In this document: piece by piece, positions 50,795 to 61,400 of the stretch | Position numbering within the stretch: the stretch's first letter is position 1 | Layout: each line of letters opens with the position of its first letter | DNA from: Luscinia megarhynchos | Lineage: Eukaryota; Chordata; Aves; Passeriformes; Turdidae | NCBI GenBank assembly: GCA_034336665.1 | Contig: CM067592.1 | Span: 48,625,783 to 48,689,782 of the forward strand | Reading direction: 5' to 3' | Length of the DNA stretch: 64,000 nucleotides | Notes under the pieces: generated by a model | The model's input: the letters and a program-made list of their open reading frames with translations, nothing else | What the model was told of the DNA's origin: nothing | Databases searched by the model: none | Translations under genes and position numbers: made by a program

Positions 50795-51234
50795 AATCAC
50801 AGAATGAGTAGGAATGGAAGGGACCACTGTAGGTCATCTACCCCAGCCTCTCTGCTTAAGCAGGGCCCACTAGAGCAAATTGCACAGGATTGCATCCAGA
50901 TAATATTTGAGTATTTCCAGTGAGGAAGACTCCACCACCTCTCTGGGAAACCTGTTCCAGTGCTCAGTCACCTGCACAGTAAAGGAGTTCTGCATGTTCA
51001 GGTGGAACTTCCTCTTTCTGCCTGTTGCCTCTCACCCTATTGCTCGGCATCACTGAGCAAAGCCTGGCCATCCTCTTGACATCCTGCCCTCAGATATTTA
51101 TAGATGTTGATGGGGTGCCTTCTCTGTTGTCTCTTCTCCAAGCAGAAGAGGACTGGCTCCCTCTGCAGTTCCACATAAGAGAGGCGCTCCCGCCCTCTTG
51201 CCTTGTTTGTAACCTTACACTGGACTCACTCCAG
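50795..51234 (-). mobile_element. CR1 retroposon 3' fragment (G)
   Basis: A minus-strand CR1 with its 3' end at 50795 (antisense tail 'aatcacagaatga') and 5' truncation near 51234. It contains antisense words 'gcacaggattgcatccagat', 'gtcacctgcacagtaaagga' and 'aggtggaacttcctctttct', the same type as fragment A at 8379-8795. Confidence 0.9.
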
Positions 51235-54200
51235 AACTATCACATCTCTATGTAATAACTGTTTAGGTCATCTATACACCCCCTCATGCAGACATATCCA
51301 CCTCAGTGCCAGTTAATTCCCAGCCACAGAGAAATTAATTTAACGAAATCTCTTTTTATATTTTTGTTTGTGAAGCACCAAAAAAGATTAATGTCACTTC
51401 TGTTTTCAAGGAAGTGTTCAAGCCTGGCTGTGGTGAAAAGCACAAGGCCTACCTGCAAAGTTCTGCTGTCATATATTGTACTGCACAAAGTGATAGCGGT
51501 GTGTGAAAGGTACAGAGGGAAAAGCCTTCAAGCTCATCTTTAAGTATGCAACCTACTATGCAACTTCTTCCTGTTGGAAGATAAACCAGTTATTTCCCTG
51601 AAGAGCTTAGTGGGGCATAGAGATGGATATCCTGGAAATGACCAGAAGGCAGTTATTTTTCTTTGGAGTCAAACATGAGCTTCCCTTGGCACTGCAACCT
51701 TCCAAGTTAGATTTTGGGTTTGTGCCACATCGACAGCACGTGCCTGTGACTGTGATCCCGAGGTTGCATCTCTATCTGGGCCCTTCCCACAGAGATGGCA
51801 ATGGCTCAGCTGCCTTAAGGAAACCTTTAGTTGACCTTAATGTGGGGAATGAATGTTCCTTGGAATAAACAGTTTGCAAAAGGAAGCTGTTAATAGCAAA
51901 ACCTCAAAGCTCTTGCACAACTTCAGAAGGAGGAAGCTGGTGCTTTTGATTTTTCCCAGCTTTGAGACTTCTGGGACAAATTCAACAAAGAAGCTGTTGA
52001 CATCTACACTTGGAGTGGCTCATGATGTATTCCTGGTGGGAAAAAATTACATTCTTGGGTTTCACAGTCATTTTTAGAAGCTTTTTATAGTTGGTAGAAT
52101 TTATCTTATGTGATCCTAGTTAGAAGGAGACTACTGTACCACATCAGGAATAGTGCTAAGGTCTTAATATATCAAAGGAGGAGCCTCCAGCCTTCAATCT
52201 GATGCAGAAGTTTAAAATACTCTGCTGCCTCCACTGCAGAAGTAATAACTTTTGTGTCTGAGGCATAGTTACTGTTCACTGTAACTATTTTTCATTTGTC
52301 ATCTCAGACAAGAAATGAAAAAAAAGGAAGCTTGCTTTAGGTTTGGAGTCACTGTAATTTATAGACCATGGCCCCATTTCATGCAGCAACCAGACACCTA
52401 TCTCAGGGAGACAAGAGGGACTGGCACAAATACACAAGAGCTTCCTTAAATGGGGCAGACAAACAGAAGGGTACTTTCTGTTAAAAGCTTTTGAACTCAT
52501 AATCATCCCATCTTATCCAAATAAATTTCAATTCTAATCACAGGAAAGCAGAAATAACAAATAAATGTATTGACATGAAGGTGTGGGCCAAGAAAAGTGG
52601 GAGAGAGGTGTAGTGATGTAATGTGTGCAGTCTTCAGAAGGTTCATGCAAAAATTCATCAGGTGGCAAGGGAAGGAAGAGACGAAAAGTTGTATAGAGCC
52701 AGATTTGAACTGTGAGCTTAAGAAAATGGCAGGCATAGTGGGCTCAAGTCCACTGACATTAAAGGGTAGTTCGTCAATAGTTCCAGTCTGCTTTGCAGCA
52801 GGCTTTAAATACTCTCATCTTTGCTTTCAATTCCCTGCCTGGAATGCTTCTGGTCTGTCCTCAAAATCAGATTTTGGCATGTTACTCAGAGACTTTTGCC
52901 TGTGAATCCCTTGAAAGCAGAGCAGCAGAGTCTGCCTGCTGTCTTACACATGACAGCCTGACTCAGGATGCACAAGGCTGCAGGGAACTAATGGATTTTT
53001 TATGATAGTTTTTATGGGCATCACAGAAAAGGGCCATTGAGTCCATCCAGTCTGTTGTACCATCCTGATAGTAACGAAAGCATTACAGCATTTCCCCAGT
53101 GCCCTACCTTCTAAGGGAATACAGTGCAGCTGTAAACCAGCTGTGCTTCATTTGCACTCTGCAACAGAGCCCTTTTGTCTGCTTTAACTGCTATTTACCA
53201 TCTTCTCTTTCACCATTCCTGCCTTCTCCTTCTGTCCCTATGCATGGCTCTTTATAGGCAAAGCAGTTGCTGAAAGACAGGTTATCAGTTTTAAATGTAC
53301 CATTTTCTGGGCTTACCATCTATTCTGATAATATTAAATCTAAGACTATTTGTGATATGAAAGAAAATGAAGAATGACTCCTTTTGAGTGAGGATGGCAC
53401 GTTGCTGCCCTGGCTCTTGCTTCATTGGAAATAATGGATTCCTCACAGAGCTTTAAGCACTTGGCAAAGGCCTTGATCTAATGACATACTGAAGCAAGTT
53501 TGCCACTCAGCCACGGCTACTTTGCAGACACCACGTTTAAAATTGTGTCTATTTGTTGGTCAGTATGATCACAAAGATTTTGTGCAGCTCAAATTTCTGT
53601 TGTGCAGCTGTGGCAAACAATGAAGTGACATATTTTGCAGTGGTTTGCATCACTTTTCCTGTGACCTGTGCAATTGTGACAGACATAAACATAGTGTTGC
53701 AGGTTGCCAAGGGGCTGCTGTTTCAACTGCTTTGATTTTTAAGTCAATGTCTTGTTTTTGGTGAAAATAATAGTGGGCTGGCAGTGGTATTTTGGATACT
53801 AGTGCCATCCGGTGGCCCACAAAGGATGCCATAATATCCTTCAGTATCCTCAAGGAACACTAACACATTGCGTTTTCAGCCAAAGTGGGTCCATGATGAA
53901 AATACATGATAGAAAAAGTAAAAGGCTTGAGTTTTACAGGTCCATATTTTATTATTATTTTATGTACATTTGCAAAAAAGAGATACAGTCTTTGGCTGTG
54001 TTTAGATCAGTTCAGTGGTCTCTGAGCAAAGGGGGGTACCCAGAAGTCAGCACAGCTATCTTCTGCTGCAAACTGTTAGTCATTCTTCTCAGCATTTAAA
54101 GGAGATTATCAGGGATTAATACTGCTTGGATGAAAAAGGGGGAAAGGGGCTGATATTACAGTGTGGTATAGGTGGACAGTAGTTCTGCAGTTTAGCAAAA

Positions 54201-56966
54201 AGACTTTTGTGACATCTGCATATTGGTTCATAAACACATATACATCCACACGACAGTAGGAAATGAGGCAAAGTTTATTAGATCTGTTCATAGTGCTGGG
54301 GACAAAACAAGCAAACGAAAGAATACAGGCAAGACCTTATACAGGTAAAAGGAGAGGGAATGAAAAGGATGTAGTAAACTTCAGGCTACGTGGGAACCAT
54401 TGCCCTGAGTTGTGTTACTGAGATAAGTAATGAAAAGGAATTTTAGTTTAAATCAAGGACTTATTGTTTGGGATATTGGGAAAATTGACAGGTGCTGTGA
54501 AATCTGCCATGTCTTGATGAGTTCTTCATTTGCTGTTCTCATGTGCTGTGCTTCAAGGGCAATGTGTCTTTGTCTGTGGTAATTTTTCTTCAGTTAGTAA
54601 GCTTTAATAGGGAAAGGGGTTGCCTGAAGACTAGGAAGAGATACAGACTGAGGAAAAATATGATTTTGAGATGTGAACCATAAAGCAGATGTTTGTAATC
54701 CAAGAGTATTTGACAGTCTTTTTTGTCTGAATCTTTTGTTCTTGAAAGTGCTTTAATGTTCCCCATCTTACCATTTGCAAAACTGAAAGGCCCTCAAACA
54801 CAAAAAAAAAACTTAACATAAAATAGATATCTGCTAAGATGAGCAGAGCAGGACCCGGATTTTTTTGCCTATGGAAATTTTTATTTGAGATTACTGCTGA
54901 AAATTGTAGCTCATTAAATGACTTCCAGGAGGAATGTGAGCCACATGATCTATAGAATAACCAGCTCTGACCACAGCTAGTTACAGGAAAACAAACAGGC
55001 AACTTCCAGTAAAGCACATACTTGAGGCACAAACCCTGGCAACAGGATTAAATTGTGATATGCATGGCCTGAGAGCCTAGCCTGATCCCCTGATTGCCTC
55101 ACTCAAACAGATTAAATTGTTGGTAACAAACAGAAAACAGGCATTGCAGAGACCTTTGCCTCATACGGGCTTGGATGTGGTTGTTCTTGTGACATTAATG
55201 TGAATAGGCTGATTCACTATTTGTATCCCTGCCTAGAAGACGGTATCTTTATCAAAATACATTTCCAGTTCTCAGAAGAGTGCTAAAAATAGTAGAAGTA
55301 GATAGAAGAAGAAGAAGAAGATAAACCAACAGCAGGAAGCAGACTGTATGGGTGCCATTTACTCCAACCTATTTAATTACATTGGTTTCTAAAAAATAAT
55401 CGTGTGGGGGAGGACTCCAAAGAAATGATGCTTGTTGGTTTTATGGATGTATTATATTTGTTAATATACAATCTTATAATGCAAGTAACAGCTTAGCATC
55501 ATGCAGCTCCCAGGGCAGACTGGAAAAGAAATCATGACTCCAGGAATCAGAATTTCTTTAAAGTTACCTATTTTAGGAGATCAAATGAGCCAGTGATTCT
55601 CCTTCATAGCTCAGATTCTCTGTGGTGTTGGTACCTCAGGATATTTCCCTTCGGCCATGCTGCTGTGTGATGAAAAGATTTCAGCATGACCCTCAGCAGG
55701 TCTTCTCACTATTTGCAACTTCCCAATACAAGAATAACTTGTGCAAAAAGAGCAGAGTCCTCAATCTCTTATTTCTTTGCCTTTGATGTGATGTCAGCCT
55801 GGCAAGATATTATCTAGAGCTAAATGACCAGTTGTGTTTGGGGTATACTCCTGCTCCAGGGAAGGGACATGGGATCCAGCTGTTGCTACCAGCTGCTATG
55901 CCAGAAAATTTTCGTATCATTTATGCCTGAAAGACTGGAGCAAAGGTGTGATTTATAAAAAATAATTGCTTTGGATTCTCCCTTGGCTCTCTGCCATTGA
56001 AGTAGAAGCTTCTGAAGTAAATTAGATTATGGGGAGCAAACTACATATTCTGTGGGTGGCAAACAACATTCTGTTGTCTTCCTGTTACTTGTTACTCTTC
56101 TCCATAGTTGGTGGAGACAAATGACTGACTTACTACATGATTTGCAGAGTTATGATGAGTAAGTACCTTTTCTTTATAAGTAAGGGCCATGGCAACAGTG
56201 TCTGACAAGTCCTGGAGGAAAAGGTCCACACGAGAGCCCGTGTGGCTGTGTAGAATTGCTTTGGCAGAAAGAAATATACAAGGAAAGGTTTTGCTTTTTT
56301 CATGCCTAGCACAGTACAGAACAGAGCAGATCTGGGGCCTGCAGGCACCTGGTGGAAAAACATTGGTCTCCTAGCCTTTGGTTGAAAATCTTCCTTCTAT
56401 GATGTGTACCTTTTATTGTGACATTTGGTTTTTTCTCCCTTCTTTCCACAGAAGTGCTTCATCAGTGGTGGTTTTGACTGCTTTTGCTCACCCATAAGGG
56501 TGAGCAGTCTTATTTAAGTCATAGAATCACTATCCCAGTTTCTGTGTAGAGATACCTCTAGAAGGAGCTCCTTGATACTGTAATGCTTTCCATGACATCT
56601 GGTGAATTTGGACTCAAAGCTATTTTTCTCTTCAGACTTTTCCTTCAGGTACTAACTACCTTAGCACTAGCCTGAATTACAAATTACATTTTTATCTACA
56701 TGGCACATTAATCAGGGGAACATGATCATTTAGGTTTTGTTTTCACTAGCAAAAGCTACATAGAAGAAAACTTGAGTTTGGATTGGTTGGAGGGTGATAA
56801 GGGGTTGGATGTTTTTCCCATAGAAAATGTGGCCATCTGCAGACGAAATGCTTTATCCTCTAGTAAAATCCAGCAGTTTGACACTTCAGACATTAGAATA
56901 ATAAAATAGCTTGTAGTATTACTGATTGTTACCAGTACATCCTACCCACACTCATGCTCATGGGAG
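51235..56966 (+). other. PALM2: PALM2 intron 1, nothing firmly recognised
   Basis: Single-copy intronic DNA with a short GAA run at 55304-55321. A CR1-like beginning ('catcacagaaaagggccatt' near 53018) and a 'gtcatagaatcac' word near 56518 hint at very old CR1 debris but cannot be extended. An open frame of 133 codons on the minus strand (54631-55032) shows no domain. Confidence 0.5.
55304..55321 (+). repeat. short (GAA)n run
   Basis: About five GAA/AGA units within a purine-rich stretch. Confidence 0.9.
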
Positions 56967-57628
56967 TCATAGAATCATGGAGTTGTAGGATGGCTTGGGT
57001 TGGACGGAACCTTAAGGATCATCTCATCCCAACCACCATGCCAGGGGCACTTTTCACCAGACCAGGTTGCTGAGAGCCCCATCCAACCTTGTCCTGTGTC
57101 CTGTGTCCACACAATCTTGTCAAAGTCCCTCTCAGTGTTTTTTGTAGGGTCCTTTCAGGTCCTGTTAGGCTGCAATTAGGTCACCCTTCAACCTCCTCTA
57201 TTTCAGTTCCCAATTCCCAATTCCCAATTCCCAATTCCCAATTCCCAATTCCCAATTCCCTCAGCCTTTTCCTATGGTGCTCCATTCCTCTGAACATCTT
57301 GGTGGCCTCCTCTGGGCTCACTCTAACAGGTCATGTCCTTCCTGCACTGGGACCCCAGAGCTGAATGAAATGCTCCAGGTGGGGTCTCACCAGCAGAGCA
57401 GAGGGGCAGAATCCCCTCCCTCCCCTGCTGCCCACGCTGCTCTGGATGCAGCCCAGGGTGTGTTTGGTTTTCTGGGCTGGGAGTGCTCATGGCTGGGTTG
57501 TGCCCAGCCTCTCATCCACCAGCATCCTCCAGTCTTCCAGCAGGGCTGCTTTCAGTCTGTTCATCCCCCAGCCTGTGTTGATATTGGGAGTGTCCTGACC
57601 CACATGCAGCACCTTGTACTTGGTCATG
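56967..57628 (-). mobile_element. CR1 retroposon (H), 3' part, split by an LTR
   Basis: A minus-strand CR1 with its 3' end at about 56967 (antisense tail 'gtcatagaatcatggag', then 'ggcttgggttggacggaacc'). It runs through 'ccagagctgaatgaaatgct' and 'gatgcagcccagggtgtgtt' to 57628, where an LTR interrupts it. The element resumes at 58343. A heptamer array at 57207-57260 has expanded inside it. Confidence 0.9.
57207..57260 (+). repeat. (TTCCCAA)7.7 tandem repeat inside CR1
   Basis: Seven perfect TTCCCAA units (57207-57255) and five more bases of an eighth. The flanking CR1 sequence has a single comparable unit at this place in related copies as I know them, so the array probably grew after insertion. 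Confidence 0.96.
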
Positions 57629-58342
57629 TGTGTTGGGTTGATGTGGCCAGAAATGTGCATTCTGTCACCATCTGTTGAAGCCAGGTGGGGTAGTGATTCC
57701 TTATCTCTGTGGCACATACTATGTGCTAATGGTCCATCTTTAAAACAAGATGGGGCAATCATCTTTATCTTTTCCACAACCCATCCTCCCTCCAGGAAGA
57801 TATCATCTGCTGCTGGCCCATTCAGTCCCACTGTATGACTGATAAAATTACATCATCCCACTGGGAGATGCTCCAGCCAGGCAGAGGAGCCAAGCCTTTC
57901 CTACCTAGATAAAAACTGAGATTTTGGACAGCAAGTTACTTTCTTTCCACTGGATTCCAGAGGAAAGCCGGACCTTTCCACATCATCCCTGGGCCTTCAG
58001 AGGAAACCTGCACCTTCTACAGGAGCACTGCTTCAGCTGAACCACATCTGCCACTGCAGGGGGACTGTAGCCACCACTTAATGGGACTGCTACCAACACC
58101 CTGACTGACAGGGTGTCAGGTTGTATTCTGACTCTGTTAGTGGTTTTGGGATTGTTCTTTGTAATACTGTATTTCTATTTTAATTTTCCTAGTAAAGAAC
58201 TGTTATTCGTGATTCCCATATGTTTGCCTGAGAGCTCCTTAATTTCAAAATTATAATAATTTGGAGGGAGGGGGTTTACATTCTCCATTTCAAAGAGAAG
58301 CTTCTGCCTATATTGGCAGATACCTGTCCTTCAACCAGGACA
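57629..58342 (+). mobile_element. solo ERV LTR inserted in CR1, 5-bp duplication TCATG
   Basis: This 714-bp element starts TGTGTTGGGTTGATGTGGCC and ends TTCAACCAGGACA. It is flanked by TCATG on the left (57624-57628) and right (58343-58347). The CR1 on the left continues in phase on the right, so the exact pre-insertion site is visible. Landmarks are a TATA-like GATAAAAA at 57908-57915, a short hairpin at 58096-58116, an AGTAAA poly(A) signal at 58191-58196 and a U5 with 'aattataataatttggaggg'. It is a passerine-type LTR whose 5-bp duplication fits ERVL-like integration. It is sense to PALM2, and no viral coding sequence remains. Confidence 0.88.
58096..58116 (+). other. perfect 8-bp stem hairpin in LTR
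   Basis: ACACCCTG, a five-base loop ACTGA, then CAGGGTGT. It lies about 75 bp before the AGTAAA signal of the LTR. Its function is unknown. Confidence 0.8.
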
Positions 58343-58420
58343 TCATGTTAAACCTCATGAGATTCCCATGGGCTCACTTCTTGAGCTTATCCAGGTCACT
58401 TTGGATGGCATGATGACGTT
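58343..58420 (-). mobile_element. CR1 retroposon (H), part beyond the LTR
   Basis: Antisense CR1 sequence resumes directly after the LTR with 'ttaaacctcatgagattccc', 'ttatccaggtcactttggat' and 'ggcat', and fades out near 58420. It belongs to the same insertion as 56967-57628. Confidence 0.8.
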
Positions 58421-61400
58421 CAGGTGTCCATCTTGTAAGTTGTTGCAGGCTATCTGCTAGCAAAAAGGGGACACAAGTGTCTCTTTTCCTATCTCTGCTT
58501 GGCAACAGGCAGTTTTGTACATTTAATTTTCAGAGGATTCTGGAGAGCACAGGTAGAGTGGCTTGGACTGGTCAGTATCACCTCCCATTCAGGCTACATC
58601 TTTAACTTTGCAGAGCAACCTGCCTGGCAGTGAATTCATTGTGATCTGTCTACAGGCTGAAGCACTTCTGTCTATTAATCCTTGTTTGACTGGAAGGATA
58701 CGTAGGAAACATCCAGCATTTCAGGGACAGGAGCTTCAATAGTGTCACTACTAGGTGGTTTGCTGTGATCTGATTGTAGTGGCACTGTGCATGCTTTGTC
58801 AAACAAAACTCAGCTTGCTGTAAGACCTTAGTGTTGTGCCCTCTTTTCTTTGTGGTATGTATCCAGTCTTGCATCTTGTCATCTTTAACACTTTAGTTAA
58901 ATATCTTTAACATTTTAGTTTAGTTGTTCTGATAGGGAAAATCTGTTATTTCTAGGAGCTGTGCAGAGCAGTGATTTTGCAGGCAAGCTGACCCTTGACA
59001 AAAGTGGATTGCAGATGATTTGAGTGGTACAGGAGACAGATGCTTGCCAGATCAGTCATGTATTCTGTAAAGTTTATTCTGATGCACTGGAAGAACATGC
59101 ACTGCGGATGTGTAGGTAGTGACCTCATTCTGTTCATATTAAAGGTAATGGGTGAAGCCATTTGAAAATCCCAGTGATAATATTTTCAAAGTTTTCTTTA
59201 GTAGATATACTGAGAGCTTGGTAGTGTGTCAAACTTGTGTCCTTCAACAGAAAAAAAAAAAAAAAAAGAAAAAATAAAAAAAAAAAAAAAAGCTTGAAGC
59301 ATTTGAGTAAGTTATAAATCCTGAGTAGCCATTTGTGGAAAATCATTTGTCCCTGCTTTTATGAGCCACTCCCTCAAGAAACTTTTTGCCTGACAGTTAG
59401 AAAGCATCCTGAATTTGTGTGTTCATCTATAGCACTGTTGAATACAGTCAGGGCTTAATGACAAACACTGTGTACCCTCCCTTGAGCTTCCACTGTGCTT
59501 GTACTCAACAGGGAAATGTGACAGGAGACAAAGTTTAGGTAAGTTCCATTTGTTCCTTACTGGAGAAGCATGACACTATATCTGTGCAAGACACCTGTGA
59601 GAGGATCTGAGACACAAAAATTCACTAAATAGTAGGGTTTGACGGGTCCCACCTCAGGATTTAGGAATCCATGTAATTTGCACAGAATTCCTGTGCACAG
59701 TGCTTACTTCTGGCTGTGAGACAGTTTCTGTCATAACACAACAATCCCAGGCAGGAATTTGTACCTCTTTCTATTAGATTTTGTGCAATTACACAACAGA
59801 GGGACTGTATTTGCCACAAAAAGCTTGTAGTCTAAACAAAGTTTCCTATCTCTGCTGGCAGACTGGTTGGAAGCCAGTCAAGATATAGTGGGTTGTGTTG
59901 TCTCTGTCATGGACTGAGAGATTAAGAGAGACCACCAAATAAGTGGTGATCATCAGTTGTGGTCAAGGATGGAGATGCTTTTCTAGTTAAATGATCTTAC
60001 AAAAAGTGAATATTTTAATATTCTATATGGTTTCTGGAGCCCCATCCTGGTCTGTCAAGCTGTGAGCAAAAACTAAAATATCTTTCTGACCAGGCCTTAC
60101 TGAGGCTTCTAAGTTGTTTCTTCATTTGAACTATTTGATCCCTTCCTGTGTTGAGACTTGCAGCCAAATATGGTGCTGACTTGAGCTATGGGAAATTAAT
60201 TTTGTGTAGAATTCAACAGCTACTGTCTGTGCAGGATGACTGGTCCACTAACATTCAGGCCATGAAAAACTTCCTATTAATTCCTTCATTGAGAGAGGTA
60301 ACTGATTACGTATCACATTAGTGCTAATCCACAGAGGAGAGGAATTTTTCAACCTCTTCTGTACCAGGAAATAAATTTCCAGTACTCCTCCTAGACTGTC
60401 CTGCCATCCCTGGAATCTTGGGTATGTCTCTCTCAGTGGACCTTCGGTGTTGGCTTTACATGATCTTCTGCAGGTCCCTGCAAAGACAAGAGGTTCAGTT
60501 GTATGCGGCATCATTCCCAAGCTGGCAATTGTATCCCGTTTGTGCTCTGCGCTGGTCCAGCGTTTCAGGCAGCAGCACAACCATCGAGCTGAGAAGAGAC
60601 TTGTGTGGAAGATGTAAGTAGTTGAATGGAGGGCCAGCAGTTTTCTTTTAAAGGTGAAGAAAGGATTAAAAAGCTAATTTTAGGTTGATTTGAAACAAAT
60701 AAAAAATAGGAGGTTTGGTTTTGACCTTACTCTGGAAAATTCCTTCATAAACTGGGCAGGGAGCTGTTGCCCCTTTACCTCTCTCCTTTGTCCTTTACTT
60801 CTGAAAGTAAAAAAAGTGACACTTACTCATTCTATCAATGCAATACAATATCTCTGACCAGCTTTGCCAGTAACATGTCCAGAAGTTACATCTCTCTGCT
60901 CGTAAGCTAGCAGAGTTAGTTCTGCTAAGGCAAAGACAGCATCCCCTCAAAAACCATGGAGCAGTCTGGTCAGCAAGGGCAGAACCCATTAATTATCATT
61001 TATAGAACAAGACAGCTTTTTACTTCCATATTTGTTACCACGGAGAGAGTATAGAGAAGGGTTGTTGATATAGTTTAGTGCAAGCATGAAGCAAACACTG
61101 TGTTGAATTCTCACAAAGTACCCTTGACTGTGGCATGTGAGGCAGGTGCTTCAATTTAAGTGGTGCATTGCATCACTTTTGGGCAGTGTCCTTAAGCATC
61201 TCTTGCCTTTTGAACACATTTCCTAAGGTCTTTTTATATAAAAGGTCAGATATCTTGCTTGTGGGTGTCTCCCAGGTGGAAGAGAATCTACAGACCAAGG
61301 CAGTGGTGTACACTCCTTGGAACCTGCTGCTCTGCTGCAAGTTTTCATGGCTTCTATCATGGTTTCAACAGTGCAGCCAGCTTAGAAATTGAGACTCTTG

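Noticed and set aside
53018..53130. CR1-like opening 'catcacagaaaagggccatt'
   Set aside because: It resembles an antisense CR1 3' end for about 30 bases only. The rest cannot be matched, so it is too decayed to call.
56516..56600. 'gtcatagaatcac' octamer-like word
   Set aside because: The word alone fits a CR1 tail, but no CR1 body follows on either side.
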